NCBI GenBank assembly: GCA_963576725.1
Contig: OY755244.1
Coordinates: 31,841,876 to 31,905,875 of the forward strand
Source: Azorinus chamasolen
Lineage: Eukaryota > Mollusca > Bivalvia > Cardiida > Solecurtidae
Reading direction: 5' to 3'
Length of the DNA: 64,000 bases
Part shown: one piece after another, positions 44,901 to 56,185 of the stretch
Layout of the letters: each line of letters opens with the position of its first letter
How positions within the stretch are numbered: the stretch's first letter is position 1
Notes under the pieces: generated by a model
What the model saw: only the letters and a program-made list of their open reading frames with translations
Databases searched by the model: none
Told to the model about the DNA's origin: nothing
Program-made: the position numbers and the translations under genes

Positions 44901-45240
44901 ATAGTGTTGAAACATTAAGGTGACTTAAAATCCCTGAAATCCTGTAAGGAGTTGCATGTTATTTCTTTTTAGCCTTGATACATTAAGGTAACATGTTGTT
45001 CCTGACATACTGTAAGGAACTTAGGGATATCCCTTCTTAAGCTTTGATACATTAAAGTGGCATGAGCTTCCTGGTATGCCATAATGAGTTTTAAGTTACC
45101 ACATCTTTAGCGGAGATACCATCGGGTGACATAGGATTTCTGAAATGCTTTACGGAGTTTCATGTTACCCTTCTTAAGTTTTGACACATTAATGTGACGA
45201 GAGATGCCTTACATAATTCAATAAGCGTCAAGTTACCCCT
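41988..45240 (+). repeat. 69-bp minisatellite array, forward orientation
   Basis: Roughly 45 degenerate units of the form AAGGTGACATGAGATTCCTG, ACATGCTGTAAGGAGTTTCA, TGTTACCCTTTCTTTAGCTT, TGATACATT. The same unit appears inverted at 47500-51290. Confidence 0.95.
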
Positions 45241-45264
45241 GTTTAGATTCGATTTTCAAATATT

Positions 45265-45366
45265 ATAAATCTTTTGAGCTGAGTCTGAGATCGTTCTCAA
45301 GTTTTTGATTGGTCAGATTTGAGCAAATGCTTGAGTACGATCTCAGACTCAGCTCAAAAGATTTAT
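45265..45366. repeat. FB-3 foldback copy, shorter variant
   Basis: ATAAATCTTTTGAGCTGAG and its complement at the ends, with TTTTGATTGGTCAGATTTGA in the left arm only. Confidence 0.75.
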
Positions 45367-45934
45367 GACCTTTGAACCTGTGGCTTGGCATCTGACTTTG
45401 ATCCAAATTGTTAGCAAGTGTAGCCTTGCTTGACAGTGAAGAACTTGATCTCATGATAATTCGACATTTTATTTATTAGATGTGTCCTGTTGATAGTGCA
45501 ATGATCCAGAGTTACTCGGTGTCTGATCATAATAAAAAAGTTTGACATTCGTATTAAAGTTCCTCAAACTTGACAATACTTACGTATGAACATGCAAAAC
45601 TAATTTATTACATGTTATCAACATTACAGAATATTAGCCAAAATCATCTATTTTTCTACAATCGTATATAAACTACATGTGTGTGTGTGTTGTAGGGGGG
45701 TCTTTTATGTTCTTATTTAAAAAAAATATAACGCGATCTGGGACTAAACTATAAACAAATGTTTTATATTGACAGGACGTCTACAATAATTGCAAGCACA
45801 TGTCTCTTTGACCAGCCATCAACAAAGGCATAGCCGCGACATTAGTGTGCAAGCCAAATCCCTATATAGTGATAAGGCCTACGAAACGACTTTAGGTTTA
45901 CTATATAAATCAAAATATAAATAAATCACGCTAG
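45367..45934. other. spacer between minisatellite arrays, no gene
   Basis: AT-rich; a possible decayed FB-1b piece is at 45490-45530 (GATCCAGAGTTACTCGGTGT). No ORF of note. Confidence 0.4.
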
Positions 45935-46065
45935 GGGGCGTGAGCAGTGTAGCACATTCAATTACTGCTCATGAACAGACTCAATAAAACCGAGTCTGCA
46001 ATTTTCTCTTTTTGTGTTGCAAGTTTTGCTTTCGGGGGATCACCACCCTTCAGAATTTACTATAT
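45935..46065 (-). repeat. REP-A copy, partial
   Basis: Inverted and truncated to the first ~130 bp; contains GACTCAATAAAACCGAGTC and GGGGGATCACCACCC. Confidence 0.75.
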
Positions 46066-46690
46066 AAATCAAAGTCGACGAACGGGAGCGTCGACGATAC
46101 AACCGTAAATCCTTTCAAACATTATTTCAAATATGAAACATACCTTGTGTTGTATTTGATTAGATGATTTTTATGATTTCAAGTCACTTTTAACACTCGT
46201 ATTTTAGTCATATCGCGACGTCCAGCTTATTATGGCCATGGAGGTCCCCTTGTATTGATGTATGAGTACACCATGGAAACAATATACTGGAGCCAGCTAC
46301 AGAATGGCTTCATTTCCCGGTTCAAAGTTCCAAACATGTTAAGAAGAGTACATTTACAATGCTGAATTTCAAATGGACTCATCCATTTTCTTGACCAGTT
46401 TACATTTACTCTTGAGAAATTTGTTCTCATAATGTTTATAAGTACGACAACAAGTTTTTCATCTAATTTAATTGTGTCAACAAAACAGTTTCGTACACTG
46501 TCATACTACAGGCCTGTTTAACATCGTATATCAAAAGTTCAACCAAAGCAAGTCACATGGCATAGACCATACAGTAAGGTCTCAATAATAAGACAAACTC
46601 ATAAAAAGGGCTTGATTTCAGTGTTTAACCATTTGCTCCATAGTCCAATATTTAAATAACCTAGGTTATATTGTGTTTAAGGCAATCTTG
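46066..46690. other. spacer, no recognisable feature
   Basis: AT-rich, no repeats or coding recognised. Confidence 0.4.
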
Positions 46691-46762
46691 CTTAAAGCAA
46701 GATGAAAGTAAAACAGAAATTTCATTAGGGAGCGTTCTGCTTTACTTTTATCTTGCTTTAAG
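46691..46762. repeat. long hairpin, 26-bp arms
   Basis: Arms 46691-46716 and 46737-46762 match at about 24 of 26 positions (core AAAGCAAGATGAAAGTAAA), with a 20-nt loop. It does not belong to the other foldback families here. Confidence 0.75.
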
Positions 46763-46856
46763 CTGCCACTTTTATTCAACATAATGTTTGATTAGTGGTA
46801 CCTATATGGAGGATTAGATAGAGGAACTCGAAAACACTTGTATGAATAAACGGGTT

Positions 46857-47099
46857 AATGTAGGTGGTTGTTTAGCTCGTTCTCTCTTAGATTTGTTTTA
46901 GACCTAACCTCTTTGAATAAATCTACCGAAAGGAGCATTAACTATGGAAAAGGAGAATTTTAGAATTGTGTAGTTTTGAAACCGTTGTGACAAATAGAGC
47001 ATTTGCTCCTATGGAACAAATGCTCTATTTGTCACAATGGTTTCAACATGTGACTTTTACAGACGCACCAAAATGTGTCACTAAGAGGGAATGTGTTAA
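46857..47099. repeat. TTAA-type MITE with palindrome
   Basis: Right end CACTAAGAGGGAATGTG followed by TTAA (47096-47099). Contains CTCTTTGAATAAATCTACCG and a palindrome at 46978-47044. The left end is diverged, with TTAA at 46855-46858. Confidence 0.65.
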
Positions 47100-47499
47100 A
47101 ACATATGATAGCTTAATGCAGGACAAAAGTAATGCAGACATATTCTTCAGGAGCTCTCTGTATTACTTCTTTACTGCATTCAGCAGTCACCTTTTTTACC
47201 GGTGACCATTCTTATCTACAAGTATGTCGTCAAAGAGATGGAGTACTGTACATACAAATAAGAAAAACAAGTGGGGGAATGCTACAATTTAATTATTAAT
47301 GGCCAATACAACAGAAACTACAATGCTGTACCCATGTCCTGCAAACAAGCAGCACAAACAAATGATTTTGTCTGCATTCCGGACTCTGCCAGTTGCTCTC
47401 CAACACAATGACTTTTTGTGAAAGGATCTCTCACACTTTGTACACTGCATCTGTTAATGAAAAAGAAACAGTCGCCATTTTTCTGATGCGTTATAAATG

Positions 47500-50400
47500 T
47501 TCTCTTGAGATCATATCATGAACATATAAGATTCAAAAGAAAATCTCACAAATGTCACCTAAATGTATCTACCCTAAAGAAGGAGTAACAATAAACTTCT
47601 TACAGCCTAACAGGAACCTCCTGTCATCTTAATGTATCCACCCTAAAGAAGGGGTTACATGAAACTCCTTACAGCGTAACAGGAATGTCACCTTAATGTC
47701 ACCTTAATGTATCCATCTTAAAGACGGGGTAACATGAGATTCCTTACAGCGCAGTGGGATTATCATGTCACCTTAATGTATCCACCCTAAAGAATGGTTT
47801 ACATGAAACTCCTTACAGCGTAACAGGAATCTCATGCCACCTTAATGTATCAAAGCTAAAGAAGGGGTAACATGAAACTCCATACAGCATGACAGGAAGC
47901 TCATGTCACCTTAATGTATCCACCTTACAGAAGGGTATCATGAAACTCCTTACAGCATGACAGGAAGCTCATGTCACCTTAATGTATCCACCTTACAGAA
48001 GGGTAACATGAAAATCCTTACAGCATGACAGGAAGCTCATGTCACCTTAATGAATCAAAGCTAAAGAAGTAGGTAACATGAAACTCCTTACAGCGTAGCA
48101 GGAATCTCATGTCACCTTAATGTAACTACCCTAATTAAAGGGTAACATGAAACTCGTTACAGCGTAACAGGAATCTCATGTCACCTTAATGTATCAAAGC
48201 TAAAGAAGGGGTAACATGAAACTCCATACAGCAGGTCAGGAATCTCATGTAACCTTAATTAAACATAGTTAAAAAGTGGGTAACATGAAACTCCTTCCAG
48301 CATGTCAGGAATCTCGTGTCATTTTTATGTATCCACCCTTAAGAAGGGGTTACATGATACTCCTTCCAGCATGTCAGGAATCTCGTGCCACCTTAATATA
48401 TCCATCATAAAGAAGGGGTCTTTTCCTGCTAGACTTTACTACTTTTTCATTTACATGACACTCGTTACAGCGTAAAAGGAATCTTAGGTCACTTAAAATT
48501 ATCCACCCTAAGGATGGGGTAATATGTAACTCACAGCGTTACGGAGTATCATGTCACCTTAATGTATCCACCCTAAAGAAGTGGTTACATGAAACTCCTT
48601 ACAGTGTAACAGGAATCCCAGGTCACCTTAATGTATCCCCCCTAAAGAATGGTTTACATGAAACTCCTTACAGCGTAACAGGAATCTCATGTCACCTTAA
48701 TGTATCAAAGCTAAAGACGGGGTAACATGAAACTCCATACAGCATGACAGGAAGCTCATGTCACCTTAATGTATCCACCTTTCAGAAGGGTAACATGAAA
48801 ATCCTTACAGCATGACAGGAATCTCATGTCACCTTAATGTATCAAAGCTAAAGAAGGGGTAACATGAAACTCCATACAGCATGACAGGAAGCTCATGTCA
48901 CATTAATGTATCCACCTTACAGAAGGGTAACATGAAACTCCTTACAGCATGATAGGAAGCTCATGTCACCTTAATGTATCCACCTTACAGAAGGGTAACA
49001 TGAACATCCTTACAGCATGACAGGAAGCTCATGTCACCTTAATGTATCCACCTTTCAGAAGGTTAACATGAAAATCCTTACAGCATGACAGGAAGCTAAT
49101 GTCACCTTAATGAATCAAAGCTAAAGAAGTAGGTAACATGAAACTCCTTACAGCGTAGCAGGAATCTCATGTCACCTTAATGTATCTACCCTTATTAAAG
49201 GGTAACATGAAACTCCTTACAGCATGACAGGAAGCTCATGTCACCTTAATGTATCCACCTTACAGAAGGGTAACATGAACATCCTTACAGCATGACAGGA
49301 AGCTCATGTCACCTTAATGTATCCACCTTTCAGAATGTTAACATGAAAATCCTTACAGCATGACAGGAAGCTCACGTCACCTTAATGAATCAAAGCTAAA
49401 GACGTAGGTAACATGAAACTTCTTACAGCGTAGCAGGAATCTCATGTCACCTTAATGTATCTACCCTAATTAAAGGGTAACATGAAACTCCTTACAGCAT
49501 GACAGGAAGCTCATGTCACCTTAATGTATCCACCTTACAGAAGGGTAACATGAAAATCCTTCCAGCCGGATAGGAAGCTCATGTCACCTTAATGTATCCA
49601 CCTTACAGAAGGGTAAGATGAAACTCCTTACAGCAGGTAAAAACCACTGTTGGGGGTTACATGAGACTCCTTACAGCAGGTCAAGAATCTCATGACACCT
49701 GGGTGAAGCAAAGCTAAAGACATGGGGGTAACATCTAACTCCTTCCAGCATGCCAGGAATTTCGTGTCAATTGAACGTATCCACCCTAAAGAAAAGGTAA
49801 CATGAAACTCCTTATACAGCAGGTAAAAACTAATGAAGGGGTAACATGAAACTCTTTACAGCAGGTCAGGAATCTCATTTCACCTTTAATGAATCAAAGC
49901 TAAAGAAGTAGGTAACATGAAACTCCTTACAGCGTAACAGGGATCTCATGTCACCTTAATGTATCTACCCTAATCAAGGGGTAACATGAAAATCCTTACA
50001 GAATGACAGAAAGATCATGTCACCTTAATGTACCCACCTTACAGAAGGGTAACATGAAAAGCCTTACAGCATGACAGAAAGCTCATGTCACCTTAATTAA
50101 TTAAAGCTAAAGAAGTGGGTAGCAGGAATCTCATGTCACGACCATAATTAAGGGGTAACATGAAAATCCTTACATCGTGTCAGGAAAGTCATGTCACCTT
50201 AATGTATCCACCTTATAGAAGGGTAACATGAAACTCCTCACAGCAGGTAAAAGCCAATGATGGGGTAACAGGAAACTCCTTAAAGCAAGACAGGAAGCTC
50301 ATGTCACCTTAATGTATCCACCTTACATAAGGGTAACATGAAAATCGTTACAGCTTGACAGGAAGTTCATGTCACCTTAATGAATCAAAGCTAAAGACGT

Positions 50401-51290
50401 AGGTAACATGAAACTCCTTACAGCGTAACAGGAATCTCATGTCATTTAAATAAGGGGTTACATGAAAAGCCTTACAGCATGACAGGGAGCTCATGTCACC
50501 TTAATGTATCCACCTTACAGAAGGGTAACATGAAACTCATTGTACAACAGGTAAAAGCTAATGAAACGGTTACATGAAACTCCTACCAGCATGTCAGGAA
50601 TCTCGTGTCACCTTAATGTATCCATCCTAAAGAAAGGGTAACATGAAACCTCTTGCAGCAGGTCAGAAATCGCATGTCATCTTAATGAAGCAAGGCTTTA
50701 GAAGTGGGTAACATGAAATTCCCTCCAGCATGTCAGGAATCTCATTTCACCTTAATGTAGCCATCCTAAAGAAGGTATTACATGAAACTCTTTACAGCGT
50801 AACAGGAATCTCATTACACCTTAATGTATCTACCCTAAATAAGGGGCAACATGGAACTCCTTACAGCATGACAGGAAGCTCATGTCACCTTTATGTATCC
50901 AATCTAAAGAATAGGTAACATGAAACTCCTTGTACAGCAGGTAAAAGCTAATAAAGGGGTAACATGAAACCCTTACAGCAGGACAGGAATATCATGTCAC
51001 CTTAATGAATCAACGTTAAAGAAGTGGGTAACATGAAACTCCTTCCAGCATGTCAGGAATCTCATGTCACCTTAATGTAGCCATCCTAAAGAAGGGGATA
51101 CATGAAACTCCTTACAGCGTAACAGGATTCGCATGTCACATTAATGTATCTACACTAAATAAGGGTTAGATCTAACATGAAATTCCTTACAACATAACAG
51201 GAAAATCGTGTCACATCAATGTATCCACCCTAAAGAAGGGTTACATGAAACTGGAATCTCGTGTTACCGTAATGTATGGATACACCCTAA
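47500..51290 (-). repeat. 69-bp minisatellite array, reverse orientation
   Basis: About 50 units reading TAACATGAAACTCCTTACAG, CATGACAGGAAGCTCATGTC, ACCTTAATGTATCCACCTTA. They are the complement of the unit at 41988-45240. Some neighbouring units share private variants (GGAAGCTCATG; the AAGTAGGTAAC junction), a sign of recent block amplification. Confidence 0.95.
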
Positions 51291-51389
51291 TGGCAAAATA
51301 AAATGTCTTACAATATGTTACAGGATGAAATTTGGGAAACCAACCCGATTTTTTAAGCTTTCCCTCATATTAACGCATTTTCACGCATT

Positions 51390-51458
51390 TGCAAACAGAG
51401 TAGACCCAGTTCAGAAGGCTCCTATAGGAGCCGCCTGATCAGGGTCTGCTGTGTTCGC
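51390..51458. repeat. FB-1a copy
   Basis: TGCAAACAGAGTAGACCCAG to AGGGTCTGCTGTGTTCGC with GGCTCCTATAGGAGCC in the centre. Confidence 0.7.
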
Positions 51459-52324
51459 TAATGAAATTCGATAGTTCTGTATTACTTTACTTTCTAAACT
51501 GGCTATAATGTTATTTTACCTATGAATATTCAGTAGATATTGAAATCTGGAAAAAACAAAGAACAGAGAAAGGGTTAAAACTAGATCTAGAAACAATCTT
51601 ACCAGGACACAAATGTACACAAAGATACACATTTAAATGATTCCAGCAAATATTCCAATTATTTATCAGTTTCTAGGTATCCTGTAGAGAATTGATCGTC
51701 ACATTTTGGCGTTTTTCAAACAAGGTGGTGGCCACTGTCCGTCGTCCATTGCTTTCCTTTTAAATAGTAAAATCCCGCTAAAACGTAGCTATTTTTGGAA
51801 CGTTACTATATTTAGATGACACACAAAATGATGACATCACAAACACACAGAGGATACATGAAACACCGTCGATCTAGCGCGACCCAAAGTTATTTAGAAA
51901 TTATATGTTTTTCCTGTTAGCAAAAACTGAAAGTGATTAAAGATTCCACCCCGTTGGTTCTGTTCATCTGACCTTCTGTCAGACTGTCAATAACACGTTA
52001 TATTTTCAGCACGTGTTGTCGTTGTCCCATCAGATAATGAGCTGAAACTTGCTGTAGAGGTTCCTTATAAATAAGATCAGATATCGTTCAGTAGTATAAG
52101 GTTTAACACTTATCTCCGTGAATATTCAGGCAAGAAATAATGGCTTAATAAATACTAATTAACTACATTTATATAATGGCACTATGAACAAAAGAATGGC
52201 TTATCATGACAGAAACTAGAATCGAGTTTTAGAGTTACTACAGAAGAGTAGAATTATTTTAATTAATTAGAGAAGAGTGGTTTGGACTCAACACGCAAGT
52301 GTGTTTCAGACTCACTACAGAAAA
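51459..52324. other. non-coding; holds the right outer inverted repeat
   Basis: 51801-51890 is the inverted partner of 41703-41785 (contains GATCTAGCGC and CACCGTC). The rest is unassigned. Just before the Naiad element lie short duplicated pieces (ACTACAGAAGAGT / ACTACAGAAAAGT). Confidence 0.5.
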
Positions 52325-52777
52325 GTCGGATATCTGTACTATTTCATTTTTGTCGTACCCTTTATTACTTTTCTACAGTTACTCTGTTTGTAGCTCAATC
52401 ATTGAGTACACTAGCGATAGGTGGATACAGTATGTTCAATTAAATGTTTTTTTGTTATATATGCACTTTACCACTGTATTTGCTGTCACGGTTGTTGTAG
52501 ATTAGTCGGAGAGGGGATACGTTTATTTACACAGTTTGTCTTTTAGGATGGGGATGGAATAAGGGTGAGGTTGGGCGCCCATAAACCGGTTTAAACCCCG
52601 GTGACTTTTGTCACTGACCGTTCCAAGGCGGTACTTCCATCTTCCTCTTGTTTTGTCTTTGTGCGTCTCTTGTTGTTTTTTCTACCTATGTACATTTGCT
52701 GTTTCCTTGTGTTGCTGTTCGGGCGAGTGTTTGTTCTGTATGTGGTGTTTCCTGCATGACTCATTTTTGTACTTTTA
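52325..52777 (+). repeat. upstream pseudo-LTR of the Naiad element
   Basis: From GTCGGATATCTGTACTATTT to TCATTTTTGTACTTTTA. Near identical to 56169-56634 apart from a ~12-bp deletion near 52645. It starts in the 3' strand of the SECIS-like hairpin, so it carries only half of that structure. Confidence 0.88.
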
Positions 52778-53036
52778 TTATCACAACAGTGTTGCTTGTG
52801 CCGTGTGGTGGCCGTAAAAAGTCTCCCCGTACACGTAATCGATGTTGTTATCATTCTCTTGCAGGATATGCAAGTAACATACACAACTCTCATTCGCCTC
52901 TTACATCATCATAAGTATGTCATGCACCTCGTGGTAGGTGTTGTGTTCACCAACAATTTGATGCACTTGGTAGCTACACTAATGTAATTGACGTGTTGAT
53001 GAACACAATACAGGTGCCCCTCTATCACTTTCCAAT

Positions 53037-56000
53037 ATGAATAAAGTTAAAATACCTCGAATAGAACTAAAAGCTTTAAATATGCAATCTGTGTCGTCTG
53101 TACAAGTACCCAGAAATATTTCTAATTTCTCTTCCCTTCAACCTTTTGTTCGTTTAAAACAACTTAATCTTCAGTCGGCATCATCTTTTCACATACCATC
53201 TCTTTCTATTAATAAATGTTTTTTCAATGGACCAAGAGTTGTACTTTCACCTTTAAAATATGTTATCCAAAATGTTTCTTCTATTCGTAAACGGTCCTTA
53301 TGCAGGCGACACAGAGTGTATCCAATTATCCAAAAGTGCTTTGCTAAGAGGTGCATATGTTGTAGTAACATTTCTTGTAATTCCACTATAAAATCTACAG
53401 TTAATGGTAGAACATTTAATGTCAAGATAAACTCAGACGTTGATTGTACTACTACTAACGTTATTTATGTTTTAACTTGAAACGCGCCTAGTTGCGGTAT
53501 ACAGTACGTAGGACAAACAGGACGTGCTTTGAAAACTCGATTTCGTGAGCATGCATATCAGTGTCGAAATCGTAAACTAAACAATTTTTCATACCAACAC
53601 TTTCGGAAATCTGGCCATTCTTTTAAAGATGTTTTAGTTGAGCATATAACATATGATAAGGAGGCGACTAGTAGCTTTAAATCGAAAGCTAGATTTATAT
53701 CTGAATTAAATTGGATCAAAAAATTGCAAACACCTTTTCCTTTAGGACTGAATGATAATATTTACCAGACTGGAAATATTTCAAAAGAACCAGATTATAG
53801 ATATTTTTTCAATTTTTTCTATTAGAAAACGCAAATCTCGATCGCATGGCATTCGCAAAAATGGTAATATTAAACGAAAATCTCGTTTGAAAATGACTCT
53901 TCTTGATCTACATACTTTACGCCTAACTTCGGGTAAACATGCCATGCTTTCTAGACTTTCCTCCTTATCTATATGTTCATTAAAAGAAATTGACGAGCAA
54001 GCCGATAAAATTATTTTTCGATCAGATCCTCTCATAGGAACGGCTAGTTTGATACAAAGCTTTACTCTACATGTTCTCAGACCGCACATCGACAAATTAT
54101 CTGAACACCAAAGATTCTTCTTGAAAATTCCTTTTATTAATACAGGTATTGATTTTATTGACCTCCAAAGTATTTTTAGAGACAAAAATGTAATTGACAC
54201 TATTCCTAAATACTTTAAAAATACAGAACCACCTATCATCTGCTACAAATATAACAAACCCATCAGAAATACAATTTTCAACTATAATAAAATTGTGGCC
54301 GACCTTAATATTAATGATAATATTCCTGATAATTGAGATTGCGCCACCTCAAAATTTTGCTATTCTCCGGCTGGTCATGTGATTACTGGTAATTTTGAGA
54401 TAATTAAAGATAAACGTCTACGATCTCTTTTGAATAAAGGTCCCAAATATAGAATACCATCCTTGATAGATTTTAACTCTTGTCGAGTTCAGATTGCGGA
54501 GGCTTTACAAAATTTTAGTATTAAATGGTGTCGAAGAGAACATGTTGAGTCTAATGCCCTTTCTTGTTGGAAAAAACTAATTTTTGATATAATTGATAAA
54601 CGCATTTCCTTTTACAGCTCTAATAAACACCTTCTTCCACCTAAACCTAGAACTTCATTTAGACAACTTAAAAAGGGTTTACAGGATTTCCATTCAAAAT
54701 ACGTTTTTGTTCCTGCTGATAAGGCATCAAATAATGTGATTATTATTTGACGATTACATTATATCGATGTCTTGAAGCAGGAAATTATTAATACCAAGTC
54801 ATACATTTCAGTTACCACTGACGAAAAGACCATCATTTCAGACCATGTCAAAAAGTATGAACAATTTGGAACCGATATTAAAATTACACAACATAAACTT
54901 CCTACTATGTATTGGTTACCAAAACTACATAAAAACCCATATAAAGCGCGTTTCATTGCAAATTCTAGTTCATGTACAACTACTAAATTGTCTATACTTT
55001 TGACTTCTTGTTTAACGAAGGTAAAGGAACATGTAAAATTTTACTGCGATAAGACTTATGAAAATTCTGGAATAAATCTCTTCTGGTCTATTAAGAACTC
55101 TTCAGAAGTCTTAAACAAACTTAAGAACAAAAGGTATCTTGCATCCACTGTAAGCACGTACGATTTTTCTACTCTGTACACAACTCTTCCTCATATTTTA
55201 ATTAAGGATAAGCTTACTAACTTGATCCAGAAAGTATTTGCCCGAGAAAAAACATCATTCTTGGCATGTAATGCTGAAAAAGCTTTCTTTACTGACGAGC
55301 AAATGAAATATTACACCAATTGGACTTGCTCAGAAGTTTGCAAAGCACTAACCTTTCTTTTGGATAACATATTTGTACGTTATGGGAATGCTATATACCG
55401 TCAGGTAATTGGCATTCCCATGGGTACGAATTGTGCACCACTTGTCGCAGATTTGTTTTTGTACTGCTATGAGAGAGATTTCATGTTGAGTTTGAATCCT
55501 CAATCACAAGAAGATGTTATAAAAGCCTTCAATGAAACTTGTCGATATTTGGATGATATTTTTAACTTAGATAACCCTTTCTTTGATGCTCTGATTCCTA
55601 CAATTTATCCTAAAGAACTCAAATTGAATAAAGCTAACCCGTCCGACAATTATGCAGCGTTTCTTGACCTAGACCTTAAAATTAATAATGGAATGGGTTC
55701 TTCTAAAATATATGACAAAAGAGATGATTTTGATTTTAATATTGTAAATTTTCCTCATCTTGACGGGGATGTTCCCCGTGCTCCATCTTACGGTGTTTAT
55801 ATATCTCAACTTATTCGTTTTGCTAGAGCTTGTTCATCTACTATCGAAATCTCTCGCTTATTGGCAAGTACAAATGTAATCTCAAGGTACTTTTGCGACA
55901 CGGTATTTCACATCCTGAATTTTATGGTGATGTGATTTACAAACTTCGTAAAATTATTGGACATACCCATTTTCTCACTTTGTTCATCAAATATATAAAA

Positions 56001-56123
56001 CAATTCATTAAAAAGGGATATGATCCTGTATTACTACAAAAAACTGCATGTTTGGTTGTGAACCCTTTTACAGTTGGCAATCACGCTGGCCTCTTTGCAT
56101 GTACGCCGACAAGAAAGGTTTAG
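53037..56123 (+). pseudogene. Naiad GIY-YIG endonuclease/reverse transcriptase, putative selenoprotein
   Basis: Would cut target DNA and copy its RNA there. The first frame (53037-53800) has a basic N-terminus, a Cys-rich patch (KRCICCSNISC) and the endonuclease: VIYVLT, an in-frame UGA (53478-53480), NAPSCGIQYVGQTGRALKTR and REH, then a His-containing part (HFRKSGHS). Near 53795 one extra base shifts the frame. The second frame (to 55836) has a UGA at 54334 directly before DCATSKFCYSPAGH, where the clade's CxC motif is expected, and a UGA at 54748 after NNVIII. Reverse transcriptase motifs follow: YDFSTLYTTLPH (A), GIPMGTNCAPLVADL (B), YLDDI (C). An out-of-frame deletion at ~55837 precedes the C-terminal part (YYRNLSLIGKY to FACTPTRKV, stop UAG 56121). 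All three non-frameshift interruptions are UGA. Confidence 0.88.
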
Positions 56124-56185
56124 TACTCTATGAAGGCGACCTCTTAAATCCAGAAATGGAAGGAGAACGTCGGATATCTGTACTA
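56121..56185 (+). promoter_or_regulatory. SECIS-like selenocysteine insertion element (type 2)
   Basis: Helix I: UAGUAC (56121-56126) with GUACUA (56180-56185). A 4x4 internal loop follows. The core AUGA (56130-56133) faces GGAU (56172-56175), giving U.U, G.A and A.G pairs. Helix II is 11 positions long (56135-56145 with 56161-56171), with two mismatches in the middle. Bulged AAA is at 56146-56148. The apical ministem is UCCA/UGGA with a GAAA loop. These parts and spacings match eukaryotic type-2 SECIS elements. Helix I starts on the UAG stop codon of the reverse transcriptase frame. Confidence 0.85.

Noticed and set aside
41988..51290. Regular short repeats as a CRISPR-like array
   Set aside because: Units are contiguous 69-bp tandem repeats without unique spacers, in a eukaryotic genome.
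52608..52914. Open frames with CLCASLVVFSTYVHLL-like sequence, also near 56446-56683
   Set aside because: They lie in the pseudo-LTR and are repeated with it; no protein features and different frames are open.
53478..54750. The three UGA codons as ordinary inactivating stops
   Set aside because: Considered seriously because the copy is otherwise damaged. All three are UGA, all sit at expected Cys positions, and a SECIS-like hairpin follows the frame, so decay alone is the weaker explanation.
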